Positions 1-11,900 of a stretch of DNA of 64,000 nt are shown in pieces. Every line of letters starts with the position of its first letter. The stretch's first letter is position 1. This stretch comes from Patagioenas fasciata (taxonomy: Eukaryota > Chordata > Aves > Columbiformes > Columbidae): contig NC_092524.1 of the NCBI RefSeq assembly GCF_037038585.1, forward strand, positions 42,480,001 through 42,544,000. The letters are read 5' to 3'. Under the pieces are notes generated by a model, which saw only the letters and a list, made by a program, of their open reading frames with translations, ran no database searches and was not told the origin of the DNA. The position numbers were made by a program, and so were the translations under genes.

Positions 1-195
1 GTCACCCAGAAGGCTACGTGCTTTGTACCTAAGTCTCTTATGCTGCATCATGAGAGGATTGTGTGCTTAAAAAAAAAATTAAAAATGGCATCGTAAGCAT
101 GATCATAAGTAGGCACATAGAATTAAAGTTGCATTTTTTTTTTATAGAGAAAACTGTTCACAGTAGCTAATATTGTCTATTTCTTTTCATTCTAG
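1..195 (+). other. AKAP6: AKAP6 intron, 3' end (enters from upstream)
   Basis: The window opens inside an intron. It ends in a pyrimidine-rich stretch and TCTAG at 191-195, which is the acceptor for the coding exon at 196. An A-run and a T-run lie near 69-78 and 134-143. No coding sequence is visible; the AKAP6 exons for the N-terminal ~980 residues must lie upstream of the window. Confidence 0.85.
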
Positions 196-342
196 AGATA
201 CAATGTAGAAATGTCAATCAGGCACCCGAAAAAGATGGAACTGCTTAGTAAGGTTGAAGCTCTGAAGAAAAGTGGTGTTTTACTACCAAATGATCTCCTT
301 GAAAAAGTGGATTCAATTAATGAAAAATGGGAACTGCTTGTG
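196..342 (+). CDS. AKAP6: AKAP6 coding exon (end of second spectrin-like repeat)
   Basis: This 147-base internal exon encodes 49 residues beginning RYNVEMSIRHPKKMELLSKV and ending NEKWELLV. The text is nearly the same as vertebrate AKAP6, a scaffold that holds PKA and other signalling enzymes at the nuclear envelope of muscle cells and neurons. The stretch is a charged, leucine-spaced helix and, by counting back from the C-terminus, falls around human residue 980-1030, the end of the second spectrin-like repeat. The acceptor is TCTAG at 191-195. The donor is best placed at G|GTATTT (343); a weaker alternative, three bases earlier at 340, would drop the final Val. The open frame runs on past the donor to 396, which is intron read-through. 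The exon is phase 0 at both ends, so it joins KTLGEKIQ of the next exon in frame. Confidence 0.92.
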
Positions 343-3300
343 GTATTTGCATTTTTATTACTGTTTGTGGGTTATGTGTACATTTTTGTGTGTTGAAGTA
401 CACTGTCTGTCTGATTTCTAATTTGAGGCACAAATATCTCTCTATTTCAATTCACCATGTACATTTCAAACAAGCTACTCATGCTATCATAAAAACTCCA
501 TAGTATTTTCCTCTTCTGTTGATTTTTTTTTTTTATTCCATGCTTTTCTCCTGTCTGACTTTAATAATTTTGGTTCTTTAATACATAAAAAATGTAAGTA
601 AAATATGCCATGTATTACGGGTATGCACCAAGTCAACTATAATGCAGTATATCTGATATACACTGACTGTCATGCTTGAGTGAATGTTAATAGAATTTAT
701 TCTGAAGGTACATGTTAGAGACATCTACTGTTTAACTATTTACTATACCCTTAAGATGAAAAGTGGGGTTGTCACTGCATATTTCAGGTCACACTGATGG
801 CTCAAAAACAAATATGCAAATTCAGTACAAAGCTGAATACCTGAAGCTCAGAATACAGCCAGGATATGTTTCATGCTGCTATATTCAGCTCACTTTTGAC
901 AAAAGCCAAAAAAGTTTCATGTAATTCATTTCACGCTATGATGGGCTGGGTCTCAGCCAAAGAGTGAGATACAAGAATCTGGCAAAAAAAGCAATATAGT
1001 GATTCTGTTACCCAGAGACCAGTGATGGCACCGTGCAGGAGACACTATTGTCCTATTGTTGTAAAACAGCTGAGAGAGAGAGAGAGAGGTCAAACTATAT
1101 ATTTTTCCATCCACTTCTCTCCTTAATTGCCTTCACTTCAAATCAAGGGTAAGATAAATTTATAAATTACTTTAAATGATTAATTATAGATGTGTGATAT
1201 TAGTAATACAGTTACATTGCATAATTTTGCATGCTATTATCTTATTTTAAAAAGCATTTCTGATATATTACGAGTAAGCTATACATGCAGCCTGCCAACA
1301 GTATTTTAAACACTGGCTTGTGTCACTTTAGCTTGCTTGGTAACGCAATAGCCATTTTACAGAGGGTGGGGTTTTTTTAGTTCAGCACATTTGTTTCTAA
1401 TCGCTTGATTCTCTAAATGTGCAAGTTGTCAGAAAATGTTAAAAGTTGTCTTATGACTAGTGAGCTTATTCCTTTTTAATTTTAGTCTGTAGCATCACCC
1501 CAAACATTTTTAAAATATTTGAACATCAATAATTTAGTTATAAAAATGAGACTTACTAAGCTATTGTTTACATCTGATCATGACAACTTGTATTTCTAAA
1601 ATAAATTCAGTTTCAAGCCTTACACTAATGACTTTCAATGTATTTAATCAGACTAATTCAGTTATACTGATTAGAGCTGGTAGGACATAAAACTATGACA
1701 TAAGTAAATGATCATAATTCTAAAAATCTAGAAAAACTCTGTCTTGAAAAAAAATTAAGCCCTACACTTCTCAGTGTGTTAAAATCAAAATATACCTCTG
1801 GATCAAGTTTTGTCATTAATGTCAGCATTTACAGAAAAATAAAATATAACTATTACAGTTTTCCTGCTAAATGCAATTTCATGAATAATAAGCAGAGTTT
1901 GATAGAGTTTTGTTAAATTTAATAAAAACCTCTGCAGAAACCAACGGCACTAGGCATACTGTTTTAATTGGCATGATTACGTTGTAATTGGCATGAAAAA
2001 AATTAAAGACAAGGATTTAAACTTCTAACAATGGTAAAATAGAGGGATATGGTTTTTAATATTACTTTCATCTAAGGTGAACAGTGTGGAATGGAAATAC
2101 ATTAGAATGAAATGTCAGTGGTGCGTACAGTTTAATCTGTGAAATTTTGTCCCCTGTGCTGAATATTACTCTGTCTCAATTGCATATTAAACAACCCTAT
2201 CAAGGCAGGCATTGGCATCTGCTGTGCTGACACAAATTGTGAATTAAATGAAATTGATGTCCTCTGTCGTATATTTATGAAGACGGACCATTCTCTGAAG
2301 TATTCTGTTTATGAAGAATTTATGATTGCAAACTGTTCCAGAACAAAAAAGTGGCAATAAATTCTTTTTTGTGACCCTACCCTCCAAGGGCATTGATTTC
2401 ACCTCCTGCTGCTACTTTTGTTACAGCATAAAAACAATAGCTAACGCTGGATTCCACTGAGGGCCTTCAAATTATCAATATTTGCACCATGAAAATAGAA
2501 GGATGTTGCCAAGAAAGCATGTTTTTCAGTTATGATCTCCTGAAGACATAGTTTACAGAATACCACATAGCGGATTATTGTCTGTTGGCCTAATTTTACT
2601 TGTGTTTTAAAGCTTATTTTTGGAAGCTGATTTCATTGTTGTTAATTACATTCCAGTAACTTTCTAAAGCATATATTTTCAACAGACAGCCATACTGGGT
2701 CACCTAAAACTGTATCTTTGTGTTACAACAATTAACCACTTCTAATTATCAGTTTAAAAGGTTATTGGATGTGATTGTCAGTGTATATTCTGTATTCTAC
2801 AATCCGTAACACAGATCTAGTGCTTATAATAAGTGTCAGCCTGACAGCCTCTTATAGGTCAGATAAAATACTGCTTGGCATAGGAGAGGGAGGCAACAGC
2901 GTGTCTCCCTTGTGATGTTAAAGGATTGTTGACTTTCAAAATACTGAGAAGGAAGGTAACTTTCTATCCCTGGCCTCTTCAGAATATTCATTATGCTCAC
3001 AGCATCCACTATCAAAATGTTATTCAGTGGTTCTTTTATTAGAAATACTACTTTGAAAAGCTGTAGTAAATTAGTTTCATTAGCGATCAGAGATGAATGT
3101 TTATTCTGGTCCATTATTTTTAAAGTGGATGCTTAACATGGAGAACTTAAATCTAAATTTAGTTGCCTAAATAATTGACCTGATGTTCAGGAACAGTGAG
3201 GCTTTGCAATTTCTAGCTTATTGGTGTTCATACACTTTTAAAAGAAAAACAGCTGTTCTGTGACCTAACTGCTCCTCTATACAATCTCAGGGCTACAAGT

Positions 3301-3775
3301 TTGGAAACTATCACCTGACAGCTCATACCTCCAAAAATATTTCAGTGTTTCTCCAAGAGCTTAGACAGTACCTTGGATAAGAGTTTGGTGAACTTCATGC
3401 TTGTTGTATTTTCTGTTGCTGACTAGAAACCAGTAACTCTCATGGTCATAAGCATGGACATATTCTGTAGAGTAACTACTTTTTAAAGTTGTGTACCATT
3501 TTGTCTCCTCTGTCCATAGCTGCTCTCAATAAACATTGATTTGCTTCCAGCAAAATCAGGGACACAGAGAGAACAGCATAAGTGAGAAACAAAGATACAA
3601 AAAATGAAGTTGATTGAAACTAGGAAACAAAAAATGAAATTGATTGATAGTAGTAGTAATTATTGAAAAAAACCCCACATCTCTAGTCATCTAACAGATG
3701 CTTCTTGTTGCATATTAACCTGTATAAGTTTTGGTACGGAAGACTAATCTATGTTTTCTTTATTTTATGCATTAG
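343..3775 (+). other. AKAP6: AKAP6 intron, 3.4 kb
   Basis: AT-rich intron between two AKAP6 exons. I see no gene in it. It holds a short (GA)n run (1072-1089), two copies of a TAATTGG-type word 20 bases apart (1965-1996), and a small imperfect duplication near 3597-3650 in which the word AAAAAATGAARTTGATTGA occurs twice about 31 bases apart. The stretch 2150-2360 has no recognisable repeat and looks like ordinary unique sequence. The intron closes with a T-rich tract and ATTAG at 3771-3775. Confidence 0.85.
1072..1089. repeat. (GA)n microsatellite
   Basis: About nine GA dinucleotides in a row inside the AKAP6 intron. It is short and of no evident function. Confidence 0.9.
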
Positions 3776-4000
3776 AAAACCCTCGGAGAGAAGATCCAGG
3801 ACACAATGGTAGGGCACAGTGGGTTAGGTCCACGTGACCTGCTCTCGCCTGAAAGCGGCAGCCTGGTAAGGCAGCTGGAGGTCAGGATCAAAGAGCTGAA
3901 AGGGTGGCTGAGAGATACAGAGCTTTTCATCTTCAATTCCTGTCTGAGACAAGAAAATGAAGGAACAATGAATGCTGAGAAACAACTGCAATATTTTAAG
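3776..4000 (+). CDS. AKAP6: AKAP6 coding exon (linker and first helix of third spectrin repeat)
   Basis: This 225-base exon encodes 75 residues from KTLGEKIQDTMVGHSG to EKQLQYFK. It contains the AKAP6 stretches RDLLSPESGSLVRQLEVRIK and ELKGWLRDTELFIFNSCLRQ, the linker and opening helix of the third spectrin-like repeat. In mammals this repeat (about 1074-1187) binds nesprin-1alpha and puts AKAP6 on the nuclear envelope. The acceptor is ATTAG at 3771-3775. The donor is AAG|GTAATA at 4001. Both ends are phase 0, so the exon could be skipped without a frameshift. The frame stays open to 4021 by intron read-through. The identity is very firm because the residues match the family almost one for one. 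Confidence 0.97.
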
Positions 4001-6477
4001 GTAATAAAAAAACAGTTATAGTTTTCTTAGAGAGACTCTTCTTTATGGTAGGATAAAATATTTATCTTACACATATCGTAATGCAACATGTGTACATATG
4101 TAACAATATATTCATATTTTTATCTTCATTTATGTACTATGTGTTCATTCATGTTGATTTTATTGAATCTGTACAATAATATTTATTCCTTGTGCGAAAG
4201 AGAGTTTTAGAGGGCTAATCACACCACAATTGGAAAAGCAATAATATTCTCTCATTCTACTTCACTATAAAGCTGAATTTTGTCACAAAAAGCTTCACTA
4301 CATCAGTTCAATTAATTAATGTGTTGTGTGACTGTCAGTTTAATAGTCTATTTCTCTGCACGTATGAGTCAAGAATAGTCTATTTGAGGTCACATTTACA
4401 GAGACATAAATTTAGCATACATGAGAAAGCCCTCAAGTTTGTGGTGAATGGATATGTGGAAAAAGACATATACACTATGAGATTTGCATTAATCTAGGCC
4501 ACATCTTAAGCCTAAACCTGAAGGTTCATGAAAAGGAGGGGAAAGAATTGTGATCACAATGCTATATTCAGATGGATGATATCCTTCAATGGAAGGCTAG
4601 CATTCAGCTTTGCAACTAAGTTAATAGAGATTGTATGTTTTGTTCCATTCCCCAAAAGTAGTGGGACCATTTAGAAAAGTGGGCTATTAAGTTAGCAGAC
4701 AAACCTGGTAGAACCACACGATTTTCTACTGTTCATAGCTATCACTTCTCAATAAATGCTCACCTGAATCATCACTACAGGTCACTTTACTCTGTGAGTG
4801 ATCTTTGACCAAAGAATAAGAAAGGAATCACAAATAATTGTTGAGCTATAGAGGTAAAGAGGTTTTTCTGTTCCACCAGTACATCAGAGTGTCTGGGGCA
4901 ACACAACTCTTCAGGTGGTGGACAATTTATTAAATACTCATCACAAAGAGCATGTTGCATATACTTCTAACTGTGCTTTTTTATACAAGCATTCAAGAAA
5001 ACAACAGCAGAAAAATTACTGTCTTCCCACTTGTTTATTTCTTAACTCTTCTTTTTCTGATCATGCAATTTAGTGAGAAGGTTGTGTCAATGTAGATAAA
5101 GTTAGTAGGGTTTTTTTTCATTTCCTGGGCATGTCCACTTGATTACCATTTTGAGTTTTCTTCTGACATCTGTATAATTTTTTTTAATGAGTTGTGGTCT
5201 TCTGCTAATGATGAAGAAAGTAATGCTGATTCTGTTTGTTCTATCAGCCAGCTTTAAAGCCAGTGATTATGAAGGACTGTTGATAAACCTGCAGAACTCT
5301 ATAGCAGTAGATCCATGTTTTCCAGAGCAGATGTTGGATGCTATGTATTTCTGTGGCAAATTACAGCATTTACTTCAGTGCATAACCATGGATTTAAAAA
5401 TCTAATTTCAGACAAACTTGTTTTTAAATATACATTTTTATATATATGGCTAAGACTTTTATATATATGAATAGAGATACCATAGCAAGGTTATTTACAT
5501 ATTTGGAATGTGCATAAATCTCTCGAATGAAATCTTCTAATACATATATGACATGATATCTTGCCAAAAGCTCTAGAGATGTTAAACAGGATAGTACCAC
5601 CCATCATGAGGTAACCAGAGTATTTCATTACTCGGTTGATTATCTATTAATTACATAAATAACACATTAATTATTTTCAAAATGGTAGCCATTAGAGTAT
5701 AAAAATAATTACCTATCCAATATGGTGAGAGCACATCACTTTGTCATATATATTAAACCATCTTTGTCTCATTAAATCGGAAATCCACCATAAGTAAGTT
5801 TTCCATTCTTCACTGATCTCCTGGGGAAGTGTATAAAAGCGAAAATGGATATAATTAACAATACTGCAATGTATAATACATATATTTGAGAAAGAACATT
5901 TAGAACATTTTCAAAAACATTAGCTATGCCACTAGTAGGAAACCTGCTGGGGTTTAGTTTGACTTACTTTCCACTTAACTTAAGAGTTTAACCTTATTAC
6001 TGCTTTCACTGTGGTAAAGGCATCATTGTTTCTTAATGGAAATTTATTGTGCTGCACCATCCTGATTATTCACATAGCCACTGTACACAGAGAAACACTT
6101 TTAATAAAATAAACTCAACAATGCCATTGCTTTTCATTCCACAATGTTATGTTTTAAATTACACTTATGCCTTCGGAAAAACAGTTATTTAATTTTTCAG
6201 GTGTTTTCCTTTGCAATTGGAGGATTAATTTAATGTGTAGTTCACATGCAGTTGAGACCCAAAATGACAACAATATGGTGGGAGAAGGGGTTGTTAGCTT
6301 CAGTAGTAAGAAATTATTTTTACTTCTTTCTTTTCTTTTGTAAAAAATAATGCCACATTAATTTGAGTGTTCTTTTTATTAAAGAATGCACTACTGTCTT
6401 ACTTTTATTTTGGGGTATTGCTGTGCAGTAATAATTCTTAGCATCTCTACAGTACTATCCAGTCAAGAATCTGTGCA

Positions 6478-6672
6478 TAGTGTACAAACATTAATAAAGT
6501 AAGCCCCACTAAACCTTTAAGGTAGGCGTTATTATCCTCTTTCTAGAAGTGAGGGAAATAAAAAGCACGGAGATTAAGTGACCTTTCCAGGTTTTCACAG
6601 AAAATCAATGGCTGCATTAGAGTAGAACCCAGCTACAGTGACCCTAATGTTTGCTGCTAACCACAAGGCAAC
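6478..6672 (-). repeat. Ancient amniote repeat tail, CR1-L3/MIR type, inverted
   Basis: The + strand shows the hallmark order of an inverted L3/MIR-type tail: AAGGTAGGCGTTATTATCCT, then a decayed 'aaactgaggcacagagatta' zone (GAGGGAAATAAAAAGCACGG, AGATTAAGTGACCTT), then a decayed 'cacacagc...gaacccag' zone with GTAGAACCCAGCT, and finally TGCTAACCAC. These words are known from widely dispersed amniote repeats. The exact family (L3 or MIR) cannot be settled by eye. The pyrimidine array begins right at its edge. Confidence 0.65.
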
Positions 6673-7262
6673 TTCCCTTCCCTTCCCTTCCCTTCCCTTC
6701 CCTTCCCTTCCCTTCCCTTCCCTTCCCTTCCCTTCCCTTCCCTTCCCTTCCCTTCCCTTCCCTTCCCTTCCCTTCCCTTCCCTTCCCTTCCCTTCCCTTC
6801 CCTTCCCTTCCCTTCCCTTCCCTTCCCTTCCCTTCCCTTCCCTTCCCTTCCCTTCCCTTCCCTTCCCTTCCCTTCCCTTCCCTTCCCTTCCCTTCCCTTC
6901 CCTTCCCTTCCCTTCCCTTCCCTTCCCTTCCCTTCCCTCCCCTCCCCTCCCCTCCCCTCCCCTCCCCTCCCCTCCCCTCCCCTCCCCTCCCCTCCCCTCC
7001 CCTCCCCTCCCCTCCCCTCCCCTCCCCTCCCCTCCCCTCCCCTCCCCTCCCCTCCCCTCCCCTCCCCTCCCCTCCCCTCCCCTCCCCTCCCCTTCCCTTC
7101 CCTTCCCTTCCCTTCCCTTTCCTTCCCTTCCCTTCCCTTCCCCTCCCCTCCCCTCCCCTCCCCTTCCCTCTTCTCTTCCCCCTTCCCTTCCCCCTTCCCT
7201 TCCCTTCCCCCTTCCCTTCCCCCTTCCCTTCCCCCTTCCCTTCCCCCTTCCCTTCCCTTCCC
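6673..7262. repeat. Pyrimidine satellite: (TTCCC)n, (CTCCC)n and 11-mer block
   Basis: About 53 copies of TTCCC (6673-6937) are followed by about 31 copies of CTCCC (6938-7092), then mixed TTCCC, TTTCC and CTCCC units, and finally units of the form CCCCCTTCCCT (about 7177-7260). The + strand has no purine from 6672 to 7263. Two long open frames through it (L-P-F-P-S and L-P-S-P-P repeats) are artefacts of the repeat. The other strand is (GGGAA)n/(GGGGA)n, with G-quadruplex and triplex potential. The array lies in an AKAP6 intron, so the pre-mRNA would carry the pyrimidine strand. Confidence 0.97.
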
Positions 7263-8708
7263 TATTACTTCTCAGTATATTCCATTTTCATATGTGATGA
7301 AAGCAGAGTGCTGCCTTGTAATTTACCACTTTCTTGTTCATATTCAAAGTTCAAATCCTGCTGAGTATGTTCAGCTGATTTTCCCCCACTATTATTAACA
7401 TATTTAGGTATCAGAATTACTAGACCATTGTTAAGGTCATTATCCAGCTTATGTAAGGTCCTGTATTTTTTGGTTTTATGGAAACTGTGTGATATAGTTA
7501 GCTCAGACCAGTGATCTCTGTGCAACACAGATCTCTGTGCAGATGGTTTGCCAAGCCATTTTGTTACTCATTCCACCAGCTTTCAGTACTCCTGGCTGCC
7601 TCAAAGATTTTCATGTTTAGTTACAAAGGACAGGCACAAACACTGCTTCAGCCTCTAGTGATACTTTCTGGCCTTTCCACAGCAGCATTAAGTGAGCTTC
7701 CAAGTGTGACCTGGCCCAGGCACCTATCAAGAAGGGGGAAAGAGTGAACAGAAGTTTCCCAGTTGTAAAGGGGGAATTGTGGGTGTCTTGCTCCTGGTTT
7801 GTTTTCTTCTGTTGCAACATGAAAATCTCATGTATCTGGACTAAGAAAATCAAGATAATTACTTAAAATTCATGAGATCTTCATAATTGCAAATACGTAT
7901 TTATGTTCTTTATTCATCATTCTATTTCTGTTCTGCCTTTTGAGTTCCTTGAGTTCATGTTCTCTAGTTTTCCCCTGAAATGATGAGGACCAGATCTAGA
8001 AACATACTTTTTACATTAATACAAGATTCTCAGGTAAACACATGATTCTAGCAGCTGAAAGACCTAATGTCATGGGACTGATAATTGCAACAACTTATTT
8101 CCTAATCTAATGATGTATGGCTATTTTGTGGGTCAGGAGAGATTTGGAACAGGAAAGAATGAGGAACAATAAGAAAAAGAATTCACATTCTTTCATTAAA
8201 GTTTTAGTAAACTTCATTTCAGTAAGTTCTAGCCAGAAATTTGTGTGCTTGTTGGCTTCTAAGTAGAAGTGTTCTGCCGTATTTGCTTTTATGTGTCTGA
8301 GACTTCAAAAAGCATGCTGTTTTCTCTGCAAAATGCCCTCTGAAAGACAGCAAGGGAGCCTAAATAATTTCTGTCAATTAAAATAAAACTTATGACTTTA
8401 ACTGTTCAATACAGAGAAATGACCCATCGCCATCAAGAAGCTGGTTCTTATGGCTTTGGCTCACAAACCAGCTACTCAAGAACAAGCTCAGACTTGCAAA
8501 TATCTGTCCATCTCAGAATCCCTTCTCAGTCATGTAGAACTGGGAAAGCTTCTGTTGCTTTCAGTAGCAAGATTGATAAAGGATTCTGTTCAGTACAGGA
8601 TTTTAGCAAGGTTTTCTGCTAAAACGTGTTTTTTGGCTAAAATAACATTGCATTTCATGTAGTTTTCTGATCTAGTTTTGTTTGAAACAATAAGCAAAGT
8701 GCTATATA

Positions 8709-8935
8709 CAGGGTGTTTCAAAAAAATGGACCCAATTTCAAAGCAATACATTTCACAATGGCAACATGTTACAATTACACAAAAATTTACATCTAACAGT
8801 AATCTAGCACCTAATGGTAATCATTTGAAACTCTATGCCCTGCACTTTCAAGTGGTGAGAGTTTCATTTGTGGCCAGTTCATGGTTGCAGAGATATAATT
8901 ATTTCAAATTGGATTCATCTCTTTGAAACACCCTG
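8709..8935. mobile_element. 227-bp MITE with terminal inverted repeats
   Basis: The left end CAGGGTGTTTCAAA (8709-8722) is exactly the reverse complement of the right end TTTGAAACACCCTG (8922-8935). The inverted match continues imperfectly for some 20 more bases (left ATGGACCCAATTTCAAA against right ATGAATCCAATTTGAAA). TA dinucleotides lie next to both ends (8707-8708, and 8938-8939 after two bases), which would suit a Tc1/mariner-type insertion. There is no transposase. The 82-residue open frame through it has no family resemblance I know. I cannot name the family. Confidence 0.8.
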
Positions 8936-11900
8936 CATATTAACATACCTGTCTCCTATATCTGTATTTTGGTCCTTCAAAAATGGGAGAACTATTTTTC
9001 ACCACTACTGAAAGCTTGTGGTTCTCATTGACTTTAGTCAATGTATCAATTAAAGAGATCAGCCTGCTTATTCGTACCAGAAAATGCTGGAAATATAGGC
9101 TGCATCGGTAATGAATAATCAATCAGTTAAACAGTGCTTCTTACAGTGTTTTTCATTTTAACTGCAAAGTTTGCATAAGACTCAGCACTGCACATCTTAC
9201 TAACAATTCAGTTAAACATAATTCTATCAAATAAAACACAAGTGAGTTTGGGACCATGTAAGATTACGGCCAAACTGAAATTGAAAAAAGGTATTGACTT
9301 TGAGCAGGTTTGGAGACTCAGAGATTGGAGAAAAGTACTGGCTGTTCCTACAGGTGCCAGGAATTGCCTTTGCTACTACATTTTGAATATTTTACAATTT
9401 TTTGAATGATGTTCCTGGCAGAGCTGCAATCAAAGAATTACAGAAATTCAATGTGCATGTAACAAAAGTATGCAAAACAGTTTCCAAAAGAAAGTCCAAA
9501 GGAAGTCAAGCAAATTTTAATCCTTTTTATACCTCTAAGATGATAAAAAGAAAGTTATAATTTTAATAAATTTCTCAAAAAGAGTGTGATTTCAGAGCCC
9601 TAAATCTTTTCACAGATGAAGAAATGTTTACCCAAATTTTGTTTGGATTAAATTTTAATAAACAGGAAGTTATACAGTATTAAATCTTATGAAAAACAGG
9701 GAGGATTCCAAAGTCAAATGTAGCCTGATGCCACTTACAATGGTTTGAAGCAAAGTCAGACTGAGTTTATATGACCCCAAAGCAGCACCTCTGTAGACCA
9801 CTTAAATGAAAAGCAACCTCTTTATAGTAAAACAGCTCTACGTATTTTTTACCAGAAATGTGGTATTTTGGCCCTAAGACAATATGTGGTTTTATAACTC
9901 TAATTTGGTTTTAATGTGCTCAAGTATCAGTGCTCAATACTATACCCACACACGGTACTCAAATGTTTAATATGCTCAAATTTATTTCAAATTTTGATTT
10001 AATGTACTTATTACTAAAAGTTCAGCTTGTGTTTCAATAAGGGCTTCCTATTGAAGGCAATGCTGATACAATGTACAGTTCCCATTTAGGACCACATATG
10101 CCATCTGAGGTAGCAGCTTTCATTCCGTCATCCTTTTTAGCTTGAACTGTGAATTCTCTGAGATTCTTTGCATTGTTACGTGGGTTTTAATTAATCAAAA
10201 TTTCAAAATTTATCAGAAACACTATTTAGTTGTCTAAAATCATTTTGCCCCACAAGTGCTCCCTTTGCTGGGGGAAAGAAAGGGATACAGAAGATCCAGC
10301 CACCAGGGCTAGATTTGACATGCTGCAGTGTTCCCAACCAATATCATAAAGTATCTGCATGCAGTCCTAACTCAGCAGTGACAATGGGGTTCTGGACTAA
10401 GACTGGGATGGAGGTTACTATAGCAACAGGAAGAAGCCTGAGCCAGCAGAGCTCAGGTACAGCAACACACAGAATTATTTGGAGGAGGAGAAAGGAGCCA
10501 AGTGGCTATTCTTAGGCTATTAATTAATATTTTACTTACTTCTTTGCTCCTTTATATGTATTGTCTCCTTATTTCTGGTATACCAAGATTATTACCCTGC
10601 AGACAGCATAGCCATATGGTACAGGTATGTTAAAACAGGCTGGCTTTAGATAACTGCAGTGCAGAGATCTTGTCTGAGCTTCTTTTATAGTAATCGTGGG
10701 GGAAAAAAGCACTTCTGGGATGCAATTGATCTGTCCTGTTTTAGACATCTGGCTACAGAGAAGATGTACTGTACCTCAGCATACCTTCTTCTAAATGACT
10801 AGCTCAGGTGTCCAGTTCTCCATTAACTGAGATGAATCCCACCCAAGGAGTCATCAGGAATGTCTTTGAGACTTGAGGGACTTGAAGTCATTGAGGCAAC
10901 TGCAATCCCAGCTCAGAAAGATTTAATGCTGATATCTGTGAAGTTCTCCCAGACTAACTACAGGCTTATTTATTTTCCAGAAAAGTTGAGCCCAAACTTC
11001 TCTCTCAACCCTCCTGAATGTGCAATAGGGTGCTTATCTGAACCAGTGCCCTCCTGTTAACTGGAGCTGGTGTGAAGGAGATAATAGTGGTCTTCTCCCT
11101 GTCTTTCTTGCTATACTGGGATGGTCTGCATTTAATTCTCATATCATGAGTAAGCTTGTAAGAACTGAGGTCTGACTCAAGCTGACTAACACAGAAGATA
11201 CCCTGGCTTACAGAGAAAGCTGTCCCAAACTGGCCATTACAAAGTAAAACTCGCAATTTCATAGTGACAAACAACTTACAGTTCCTTTCCCAAGCCTTTG
11301 GCATCAATGGCATCTGCAGACTTTGAGATATATTTCCACTCTCAGTCATGGCCTCTTGAAGATTCAGATGTGTAAAAGTGAAAATACCTGACTTGTCTTC
11401 TTTTGAGAGAACATTCTTTGTTCCATCACACATTATTGTCATTATCACTGAAGATGCAATCAATTGCCTTCTTTTGACCTACCCAAATGACGCCTGGAAA
11501 ATGTAACTGCTTATTGTCCAGCTATTGCCTTGAAGATCTATTTACTGCAAAACCAGAATCTTTCTCTTCTGTTACTATCAACCTGGAAAAGGAAAATAAG
11601 AAGAAGCAAAAGACAACAAAGAAAAACAAGAAAGAAATCTTTCCCCTAAAAATAAACCAAGATTGACTTTCACTAATTTACAGTGAGGGTTGGTCAGCCG
11701 CTAAGCTTTATTTCACCTGTTAGTCATAACATACAGAAAAACAAGTACAGTGTGTCCTGGAAATATGAGAGAGTTGACAAAAATTCACTGTACTCTGTCC
11801 ATTAAGGTCCACTTTTTTACTACTGCTTGTGATTATATGATTTATTTGATTGTTTATGGCTGCCTCTTTGGAGCTATAGCATTGCATTTTCAGGTCCAGT

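Noticed and set aside
6638..7364. Two long + strand open frames of 219 and 237 residues rich in Pro, Ser, Leu and Phe
   Set aside because: They are translations of the TTCCC/CTCCC satellite in two frames and have no independent coding evidence.
11005..11463. 152-residue minus-strand open frame
   Set aside because: I recognise no domain, promoter or splice context. Length alone is not convincing in a 17 kb intron, and the codon use looks like random AT-rich sequence.
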